Source: an uncultured Treponema sp. (GTDB lineage: Bacteria > Spirochaetota > Spirochaetia > Treponematales > Treponemataceae). Taken from it: DNA of 17,852 nucleotides. The stretch is taken from the NCBI GenBank assembly GCA_937893155.1, contig CALBGU010000270.1, forward strand, positions 1 to 17,852, written 5' to 3'. How positions within the stretch are numbered: position 1 is the stretch's first letter; the number at the start of each line of letters is the position of its first letter. Under the pieces are notes generated by a model, which was given only the letters and a program-made list of their open reading frames with translations, made no database searches and was not told the DNA's origin. This document shows, piece after piece, positions 7,470 to 13,661 of the stretch. The position numbers were made by a program, and so were the translations under genes.

Positions 7470-7628
7470 ATGGCTTCCGCGTTTTCCAAAAGCTCAACTT
7501 TTTAAAAAATGGCTTTCCGCGTTTTCCAAAAGCCCAACTTTTTAAAAAATGGCTTTCCGCGTTTTCCAAAAGTCCAACTTTTTAAAAAGTGGCTTTCCGC
7601 GTTTTCCAAAAGACCCGCTTTTCTCAAA
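7470..7628. repeat. 40-bp tandem repeat, 4 copies
   Basis: Copies start at 7470, 7509, 7549 and 7589 (steps of 39, 40, 40). Each runs ATGGCTTTCCGCGTTTTCC, AAAAG, a variable 2-3 bases, CAACTTTTTAAAAA; the fourth is diverged at its end. Each holds TTTT-CC-AAAA and TTTTTAAAAA palindromes. The array lies in the 307-bp gap between the divergent VWA gene and galK and ends 36 bp before the galK -35 box. Because 40 is not a multiple of three, the repeat runs through all frames and open frames across it are not evidence of coding. Confidence 0.95.
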
Positions 7629-7663
7629 AATGCAGAACACATCTGCGCAACAGCGTTTCCTGC

Positions 7664-7691
7664 TTGCAAAACCTGTTCTGCGTGGTATAAT
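7664..7691 (+). promoter_or_regulatory. Promoter of galK
   Basis: TTGCAA (7664-7669), 16-bp spacer, perfect TATAAT (7686-7691). Only 9 nt separate the -10 from the ATG at 7701, so transcription should begin about 2-3 nt before the start codon. Confidence 0.7.
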
Positions 7692-7700
7692 AAAACCATT

Positions 7701-8906
7701 ATGGCAAACAATTCACTTACAGGGAAGGAGTTTGACCCTTCCGTTTTACCTGCAGAGTTCTGCAAACTCTATGGCGGCGAGCCTTCTTCGGTTTCGCTAT
7801 TCGCTTCTCCTGCGCGCATCAACATCATCGGCGAGCATATCGATTACAACGGCGGCAAGGTTTTCCCTGCGGCTATCAACAAGTATCTTTACTTGGCTAT
7901 CCGAAAGCGTGCTGACGACAAAATCATTTACAATGATTTGCGCTTCCCGGGGACATTCGAGTTCAGCATTAACGACCATTTTGCATACAAAAAAGAAGAC
8001 GATTATGCAAATTATCTCAACGGCATTCTTTCGATTATTTCGCGAAAAGGCTATAAACTCGACACGGGCTTTGAAGTCTTGATGTGCTCAAACCTCCCCG
8101 CTGGCGGCGGAATCTCGTCTTCGAGCGCGCTTGAGTGCGGCTTTGCGTATGCGATTAGCGAGCTGTACGGCTTCAACATTTCCCGCATCGACATCGCAAA
8201 AATCGGACAGCAGAGCGAGCACGAGTTTATGAACGTGCAGTGCGGCATTATGGACCAGTTTATCATCGCGACGGCAAAAGAGAACACTGCGGAAGTCCTC
8301 GACTGCGCAAGCCTTGAATACGAGTATGTGCCGCTGATTTTGGGCGATTATCGCTTTATCGTGATGAACACGAACAAAAAGAGAAAGCTCTCTGACTCAA
8401 AGTACAACGAGCGCCGCGCTGAGTGCGAAAAGGGATTGTCAATCCTCAACGAAAACGGCGCACAGCTCAAGAACCTGTGTGAACTTTCGCTTGCAAAGTT
8501 TGAAGAACTCAAAGGAAAACTCACCGACGCGGTTATTCAAAAGCGTGTGAAGCACGTCGTTACGGAAAATGCGCGCGTGTACGAAGCGGTAGACGCACTC
8601 AAGGCAGGCGATTTGAAGAAACTCGGCGCATTGCTGAACGCTTCGCACGAGTCGCTGAAGAATGATTATGAGGTGTCGGGCATTGAGCTGGACACGCTCG
8701 CAGAAACAGCGCAGGCGCAGGACGGCTGTATCGGCGCGCGTATGACAGGCGCAGGATTTGGCGGCTGCGCTATCGCACTTGTCCACAAAGACAAAGTGGA
8801 TAGCTTTATCGAAGCCGTAGATAAAATCTATGCGGAGAAAATCGGCTATTCTGCGGGATTCTTCTCTTGCTCAAGCGGGAACGGCGTGGCGCGTCTTGCG
8901 TTTTGA
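7701..8906 (+). CDS. galK: Galactokinase
   Basis: GHMP-family kinase of 401 aa phosphorylating D-galactose to galactose 1-phosphate, first step of the Leloir pathway. The start is set at the ATG at 7701, where similarity begins; the same frame is open leftward only because it runs through the tandem repeat. Signature ARINIIGEHIDYNGG (39-52), ATP-binding loop NLPAGGGISSSSALE (131-145), catalytic Asp D185 in GIMDQF, and the C-terminal GARMTGAGFGGCAI motif are all present. The sugar-binding Asp of GEH.DY is kept; I cannot exclude a related sugar (for example GalNAc) as substrate. No galT or galE lies nearby. Its 3' end overlaps the convergent permease gene by 61 bp. Confidence 0.93.
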   Translation: MANNSLTGKEFDPSVLPAEFCKLYGGEPSSVSLFASPARINIIGEHIDYNGGKVFPAAINKYLYLAIRKRADDKIIYNDLRFPGTFEFSINDHFAYKKEDDYANYLNGILSIISRKGYKLDTGFEVLMCSNLPAGGGISSSSALECGFAYAISELYGFNISRIDIAKIGQQSEHEFMNVQCGIMDQFIIATAKENTAEVLDCASLEYEYVPLILGDYRFIVMNTNKKRKLSDSKYNERRAECEKGLSILNENGAQLKNLCELSLAKFEELKGKLTDAVIQKRVKHVVTENARVYEAVDALKAGDLKKLGALLNASHESLKNDYEVSGIELDTLAETAQAQDGCIGARMTGAGFGGCAIALVHKDKVDSFIEAVDKIYAEKIGYSAGFFSCSSGNGVARLAF

Positions 8907-9859
8907 GTTCTGTCAACGATAACCGAAACCACCATCAGAGCGCAGATTAAGATTTTTTGTATTCCTGACTGCGCTCCCAAAAACACAAGGGCGTATTGCA
9001 ATGCACTGACCAAGAAGATTCCGATAGCGGAATGAAGCACCGTGCCTTTGCCGCCCTTGACCGACACCGTACCCAACAGCGTTCCTGCCACAACAGAAAA
9101 GAGCGCATCTGCCCAAAATCCCACGCCGACGCGGTTTTCCCGTGCCGCTTCCACACAGCCAGCAAACGTGTACAAGATGTTCGCAAACGCAAAGATGATG
9201 AACAGTTTTATGAACAGCGCGACTTTGTTCGGAGCGTTGAAGTTCTGCACGCCATTGAAATACGAGCCGATTTTGAACTGTGTCATCACCACAAAGAAAA
9301 TGGCGAGCAGGGAGAGCAAAATAAGGGCTTGCAGCGGAATTGCACCGAAAAACAGCGCGCCTAACGCCGAGAATGATGGCGAAAATCCCGACAGCACCCT
9401 GTAGCCGCCTTCCGGCAATTCAAGATAAAACGAGATTATTCCCACAAATGCCCCGCCGAGCGCGATTGAGCTCACAAACGAAGGCACTTTGCCAAAAGAC
9501 GTGAAGGAAGCGTGAAGCACCGCCGCCGCCAGCGCAATGACAAGCGTAATGCCCAAGACGGCAGGAAGCGGCAAGACAAGCACGTCAGAAAACATCTTTC
9601 GCGATGCCTCTTCGCTTTGGCTCAAACTTGCGGCGATAACTCCTGCAAGAGAGGCAATGGAGGCGCAGGAAAAATCCTGTATGCCGTTGATAAGACAAAT
9701 GCTAAAGCCGACTCCCATAATCATAAGGGGGCAAGCAATCATTAAAATGTTTCTGAAATTGCGCATTGACAAAAATCCCGGCTCGACGGCACAAATGACC
9801 GCAAGAGCCAGGATTACAGCAATTTCAAGCGCAAAACGTTTGAAAAATGTCTGAATCAT
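8846..9859 (-). CDS. Sugar ABC transporter permease (RbsC/MglC-like)
   Basis: 337 aa, strongly hydrophobic with about eight to ten membrane segments; an inner-membrane subunit of a CUT2-type importer. The C-terminal GGKGTVLHSAIGIFLVSA block is the family's usual conserved region. The N-terminal motif that normally reads GGIDLSVG is changed to NGIQDFSCAS, so substrate or coupling may differ. It starts 9 nt after the argD stop and so looks co-transcribed with the arg genes, yet no ATPase or binding protein is in the window. No ribosome site is seen; a TAATAT box overlaps the argD stop and could give a very short leader. The last ~20 residues are read opposite the end of galK. No terminator is visible between the two convergent genes. 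Confidence 0.88.
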   Translation of the reverse strand: MIQTFFKRFALEIAVILALAVICAVEPGFLSMRNFRNILMIACPLMIMGVGFSICLINGIQDFSCASIASLAGVIAASLSQSEEASRKMFSDVLVLPLPAVLGITLVIALAAAVLHASFTSFGKVPSFVSSIALGGAFVGIISFYLELPEGGYRVLSGFSPSFSALGALFFGAIPLQALILLSLLAIFFVVMTQFKIGSYFNGVQNFNAPNKVALFIKLFIIFAFANILYTFAGCVEAARENRVGVGFWADALFSVVAGTLLGTVSVKGGKGTVLHSAIGIFLVSALQYALVFLGAQSGIQKILICALMVVSVIVDRTQNARRATPFPLEQEKNPAE

Positions 9860-9868
9860 ATTGCTATA

Positions 9869-11038
9869 TTAGCAGTTCTTTAATACCTTTTTCAAGATAC
9901 TAAGCCCCTCTTCAATCTCCGCGTCGGATATGTTGAGCGGAGGCACAATGCGAAGCGTGTTCGCCCCTGCCGTAGAGGTGCACAAGCCCTCCGAGAGCAG
10001 CTGTTTTTCCACGTCCAGCGCCTTGACTGGCAGCTTTATATCCGCGCCAATCATCAAGCCCAATCCGCGCACATCGCCCACGCACGCGGCGTTTATGCTC
10101 TTTATGCCCGCAATGATTTTCTCGCCCTTTGCCTTGACGTTCGCCAAAAAGCCGTCCGACAGCAATGTATCAAGCACGACATTCGCCGCCGCACACGCAA
10201 GCGGATTTCCGCCGAATGTACTCTGATGGTCGCCTGCCTGAAACACGCCCGCCGCTTTTCCGCGGAACAGACACGCACCCATCGGCACACCGCCCGCAAT
10301 TCCCTTTGCCAGCGTTACCACTTCTGGATTGAAGCCGAGCTGCTCGCTTGCAAGAAGCGTCCCTGTGCGCCCCATTCCCGTCTGCACTTCGTCAGCCATC
10401 ACGATTGCGCCTGCCGCTCGTGCCGCATTTGCCGCCGCTTGCACCCACTCTTTGTCGAGGATATTCACGCCGCCTTCGCCCTGCACGCACTCGATGAGTA
10501 ACGCCGCCGTCGTGTCGTCAAACGCCGTCTTTATCGCCTCGAAATCGCCTGCCTTAATCGTCTTCATCTCGGTAACGTACGGCGCAAACATCGCAGGGTG
10601 AAACTTCACCTGTCCTGTCGCCGTCAGCGTGGCAAGCGTGCGCCCGTGAAACGAGCTTTCGAGCGTGTAAATCACTCTGCGCTTTTCGCCGCCGTTCATA
10701 TAGCCGTATTTTCGCGCGAGCTTAATCGCCGCTTCGTTCGCCTCTGCCCCAGAGTTTCCGTAGAACACGCCCTCAAAACCCGTCGCCTGCAACAGCTTTT
10801 CGGTGTATTCCTTGCCGATATCGCTCTCGAAATAATTGCAGATGTGGATTTGCTTCGCCGCCTGCGCGCTGATTGCGTCCACGAGCGGTTTATAGCCGTG
10901 TCCGAGCGCGTTGACCGCGATGCCTGAGAGAAAATCAATGTATTTCTTGCCGTTTGTGTCGTAGAGTGTAGAGCCGACGCCCTTCACAAACGTTACATCA
11001 AACGAGCCGTAATTATTCACAACATATTTGCTAGCCAT
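9869..11038 (-). CDS. argD: Acetylornithine aminotransferase
   Basis: 389-aa class III PLP aminotransferase converting N-acetylglutamate semialdehyde to N-acetylornithine (fourth step of arginine synthesis); many also act on succinyl-diaminopimelate. Motifs: GNSGAEANE (94-102) for the cofactor phosphate, DEVQTGMGRTG (216-226), and the PLP lysine K245 in TLAKGIAGGVPMGA. The length is normal. A strong Shine-Dalgarno sequence, GGAGG (11049-11045 on the minus strand), lies 6 nt before the ATG. It is third in the argJ-argB-argD order, separated from argB by 121 bp that hold a tandem repeat. Confidence 0.95.
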   Translation of the reverse strand: MASKYVVNNYGSFDVTFVKGVGSTLYDTNGKKYIDFLSGIAVNALGHGYKPLVDAISAQAAKQIHICNYFESDIGKEYTEKLLQATGFEGVFYGNSGAEANEAAIKLARKYGYMNGGEKRRVIYTLESSFHGRTLATLTATGQVKFHPAMFAPYVTEMKTIKAGDFEAIKTAFDDTTAALLIECVQGEGGVNILDKEWVQAAANAARAAGAIVMADEVQTGMGRTGTLLASEQLGFNPEVVTLAKGIAGGVPMGACLFRGKAAGVFQAGDHQSTFGGNPLACAAANVVLDTLLSDGFLANVKAKGEKIIAGIKSINAACVGDVRGLGLMIGADIKLPVKALDVEKQLLSEGLCTSTAGANTLRIVPPLNISDAEIEEGLSILKKVLKNC

Positions 11039-11059
11039 TCTTTTCCTCCATAATCTAGC

Positions 11060-11140
11060 AAGGCTTGACGCGATTTCTTGTCAAGGCTTGACGCGATTTC
11101 TTGTCAGAGCTTGACGCGATTTCTTGTCAAGGCTTGACGC
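11060..11140. repeat. 23-bp tandem repeat, about 3.5 copies
   Basis: Units of 23 bp starting at 11060, 11083, 11106 and 11129 (last one partial). The unit is AAGGCTTGACGCGATT plus TCTTGTC; the third differs at two bases. CTTGAC and GTCAAG within and between units can pair, and CTTG-T-CAAG sits at unit borders. Lies in the argB-argD gap and would be part of the arg transcript, just upstream of the argD ribosome site. Confidence 0.95.
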
Positions 11141-11159
11141 TAAAAGCAGCCCGTGGCTG

Positions 11160-12068
11160 TTAGTATATCATTGTGCCGATACCGCGGTTGCTGAACATCT
11201 CGATGAGCAGAGAATGCGGAACGCGCCCGTCGATAATGTGCGTGCGGGGAACTCCGCCCTTTCGCGCCATCGTGCAGCACTCGATTTTCGGTATCATTCC
11301 CCCGGCGATAACGCCGTCTGCAATGTATTTGTCCACGTCCGCAAGGTGAATCCGCTGAATGAGCGACGAAGGGTCGTTCACGTCGCGCAGAACGCCGGGA
11401 ACATTCGTGAGCTGCACGAACTTTTCCGCCTGCAATGCAATCGCGATTTTCGCCGCGGCTGTGTCAGCGTTGATGTTGTAGCGGCTCATATCGCCGTCTT
11501 CGCCGAGAGCCACCGTCGAGATGACAGGGATAAAGCCCTGATTTAACAGCGACTGCACGATTTCGGGGTGTACCTCGGTAACTTCTCCCACAAAGCCCAA
11601 ATCCGCGCCGTCTTTCTGAATGCGCTTTGCTCTCAAAAGCCCTGAGTCCACGCCGGACAATCCGACCGCCTTTCCGCCCTCTTGCAGCAAAAGCCCCACA
11701 ATGTCCTTATTGAGCTTGCCCGTCAAGACCATCTGCACGATTTCCATCGTTTCACCGTCGGTGTAGCGAAGCCCGTTGACGAACCTGCTTTCTTTGCCGA
11801 CGCGTTCAAGCATGTGGTTGATTTCAGGTCCGCCCCCGTGAACCAGCACGACGTGAACGCCGATTGTGGAAAGCAGTACGATGTCTTCCATCACCGCCGC
11901 TTTTAGCTCCTCGTTGAGCATCGCGTTTCCGCCGTATTTCACAACGATAATCTTGCCGCACCAGTGGCGGAAATACGGCAATGCCTGCACCAATACATTC
12001 GCCCAATGCTCATTGTCAAGCCGCGGGTCAATCGCAGAGTTCGCCAATTCGTCTATATCTTCGTTCAT
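11160..12068 (-). CDS. argB: Acetylglutamate kinase
   Basis: 302-aa amino-acid kinase that phosphorylates N-acetylglutamate, the controlled second step of arginine synthesis. Motifs: VVKYGGNAM with K44, HGGGPEIN (77-84), and GGMIPKIE near the C-terminus. There is an N-terminal extension with a helix leading into ALPYFRHWCGK before the kinase core; this matches the hexameric, arginine-inhibited type (as in Pseudomonas and Thermotoga) rather than the short E. coli enzyme, so feedback inhibition by arginine is likely but inferred. Start overlaps the argJ stop by 4 nt (ATGA), indicating translational coupling. Confidence 0.95.
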   Translation of the reverse strand: MNEDIDELANSAIDPRLDNEHWANVLVQALPYFRHWCGKIIVVKYGGNAMLNEELKAAVMEDIVLLSTIGVHVVLVHGGGPEINHMLERVGKESRFVNGLRYTDGETMEIVQMVLTGKLNKDIVGLLLQEGGKAVGLSGVDSGLLRAKRIQKDGADLGFVGEVTEVHPEIVQSLLNQGFIPVISTVALGEDGDMSRYNINADTAAAKIAIALQAEKFVQLTNVPGVLRDVNDPSSLIQRIHLADVDKYIADGVIAGGMIPKIECCTMARKGGVPRTHIIDGRVPHSLLIEMFSNRGIGTMIY

Positions 12069-13336
12069 GAGCGGTAATCTCCGTTAATCTTTACATAATC
12101 ATACGTTAAATCGCAGCCCCACGCCGTGCCTGACGCGTCCCCGTCTTCTAACGTTACGTTCACTGTTACTGCGTCTTCGCTCAAAATCTCTTTTGCGAGC
12201 ACCTCATCGAAGACAATCGGCGTGCCGTGGTCAAATACCTGTATGCTCTTTCTTTCGCCCTGCGCTTCCCCGATTGCGTCTGTCGCACCTGGACGCTGTT
12301 CGCCGTGTACGCTCTCAAGGTAAATACAGCACTTTTCAGGAGTGAAATACTCGCCCGAATACCCCAGCGCACACAAGATACGCCCCCAGTTCGCGTCGCG
12401 CCCAAAGAACGCCGCTTTCGTGAGGTTTGAAGAGATAACCGATTTCGCCAAAGCTCTCGCCGTCGGCACATCAACCGCACCTGTAACATTGCAGGTGATA
12501 AGCCGTGTTGCCCCCTCGCCGTCGCCTGCGATTTTGCGCGCCATCTGGGTATTGAGCGCATTGAGTGCCGCCAAGAAATCATCGTAATCCTTGCCCTCGC
12601 TCACGATTTCCGCGTTGCCAGCCATACCGTTCGCCAAAATGGTGAGCGTGTCGTTTGTCGATGTGTCGCCGTCAACGGATACGCAGTTGTATGTTCCTTC
12701 CACGCTCTCGCGCAATGCCTTTTCCAGCATCGCCGCACTGATTGCGCAATCGGTCGTGATAAAGCCGAGCATCGTGCCTAAGTTGATGTGTATCATACCG
12801 CTGCCCTTCGCCATTGTGCCGAATCGCACGGTCTTTCCGCCAATCACCGCCTCAAGCGCGCACTCTTTGTAATGCGTGTCTGTCGTCATAATCGCGGTTC
12901 GGGCTTCTTTGTGTCCTTCCTTGCTCAATCCTGCAGCGAGCGTGTGGATATTCGCTTCGATTTTCTCCACAGGCAGCTGCTGACCGATAACGCCCGTTGA
13001 ACACACGATAACGTCATCTGCGCTGATTTTCATCTCTTGTGCGACCGCTTGAGCCATACGCAAAGCCGCCTGTGCGCCCTGCTCGCCTGTGCAAGCGTTT
13101 GCAATGCCTGAGTTTGCGATGACAGCTTGAGCGACACCGTTTTCTATGTTCTTTCTCGTGCGTTTGACGCTTTCGGCCTGCACTCGATTTTTCGTGAATA
13201 CACCAGCAACGGCGCACGGTTTTTCGGAAAAAATAAGAGCCGTGTCGTTTTTGGTGCGACCTGCTTTAATGCCGCACAACATACCGTTTGCCCTAAAACC
13301 TGTCGGAGCGGTAACTCCGCCGTCAATAAATTGCAT
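12065..13336 (-). CDS. argJ: Bifunctional ornithine acetyltransferase / N-acetylglutamate synthase
   Basis: 423 aa from the ATG at 13336. A GGGG ribosome-like element is 9 nt before this ATG; an ATG at 13342 in frame is only 3 nt from it and is less likely. ArgJ transfers the acetyl group from N-acetylornithine to glutamate and self-cleaves into two chains. The cleavage region reads KGSGMIHINLGTMLGFITTD; the nucleophile threonine (T188) is kept, but the usual Pro-Asn-Met-Ala before it is Ile-Asn-Leu-Gly. VFTKN, STGVIG, SVDGDTSTNDT and DANWGRILCALGYSG are further family motifs. First gene of argJ-argB-argD. Confidence 0.95.
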   Translation of the reverse strand: MQFIDGGVTAPTGFRANGMLCGIKAGRTKNDTALIFSEKPCAVAGVFTKNRVQAESVKRTRKNIENGVAQAVIANSGIANACTGEQGAQAALRMAQAVAQEMKISADDVIVCSTGVIGQQLPVEKIEANIHTLAAGLSKEGHKEARTAIMTTDTHYKECALEAVIGGKTVRFGTMAKGSGMIHINLGTMLGFITTDCAISAAMLEKALRESVEGTYNCVSVDGDTSTNDTLTILANGMAGNAEIVSEGKDYDDFLAALNALNTQMARKIAGDGEGATRLITCNVTGAVDVPTARALAKSVISSNLTKAAFFGRDANWGRILCALGYSGEYFTPEKCCIYLESVHGEQRPGATDAIGEAQGERKSIQVFDHGTPIVFDEVLAKEILSEDAVTVNVTLEDGDASGTAWGCDLTYDYVKINGDYRS

Positions 13337-13355
13337 AAGCATACACCCCGCTTAC

Positions 13356-13393
13356 ATAAATATACAATGCAGTATACTTCATTGCATAATTAT
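13356..13393. promoter_or_regulatory. 38-bp imperfect palindrome over the argJ promoter (operator candidate)
   Basis: Centred between 13374 and 13375. 16 of 19 base pairs match; the inner part is CAATGCAGTA-TACTTCATTG (13365-13384) with one mismatched pair. It covers the predicted argJ transcription start (about 13382) and five bases of the -10 box. The size is close to a pair of ARG boxes, but I cannot fit the E. coli consensus to it. Confidence 0.65.
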
Positions 13394-13394
13394 A
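13389..13394 (-). promoter_or_regulatory. -10 box of argJ
   Basis: Perfect TATAAT on the minus strand (13394 to 13389). No convincing -35 box is found at 16-18 bp upstream, which fits a regulated or activated promoter. The leader to the ATG at 13336 would be about 46 nt. Confidence 0.5.
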
Positions 13395-13661
13395 AGCAAT
13401 GACTTTTCGCGATTTTTCCCGTAACTCTTCACCCGCCATGCGCTTTTCCTGCTTCTCTTTGAGTTCCCAAACAGGAAGCATAAGGTGTGAACTCAAGGGC
13501 GCAATAAAAGGTATGCTGTCAGTACAAGGCTCGAGTGCGGAAGAAAAGCAAATACGAGAATGAGCACATATTTTTGAGTTCGCGTATTGCTAGAATGACA
13601 AAATTCGTGATAATGTATAGTTGATACAAGCAAATGACTTTCGCTTTTTGCGAGGATTTTT
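13395..13661. other. Intergenic region between argJ and the acyl-CoA ligase gene
   Basis: With the argJ promoter this makes a gap of over 320 bp without genes. It holds an inverted repeat, CTTTGAGTTC (13457-13466) with GAACTCAAGG (13489-13498), one mismatch, 22-nt loop, and a further TTGAGTTC at 13574-13581. A weak promoter for the ligase gene may be TTGCTA (13587-13592), 18 bp, TAATGT (13611-13616). No coding sequence is supported. Confidence 0.5.

Noticed and set aside
7470..7628. CRISPR array
   Set aside because: The whole 40-bp unit repeats; there are no unique spacers between conserved repeats and no cas genes in the window.
7509..7700. N-terminal extension of galactokinase
   Set aside because: The frame is open only across the tandem repeat; galactokinase similarity begins at 7701 and a promoter lies at 7664-7691.
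11060..11140. CRISPR or iteron-type origin
   Set aside because: Direct 23-bp repeats without spacers inside an arg operon; no replication initiator gene or AT-rich unwinding region next to them.
13356..13393. Classical E. coli-type ARG box pair
   Set aside because: The TGAAT....ATTCA consensus cannot be fitted; only the general palindrome and position are kept as evidence.
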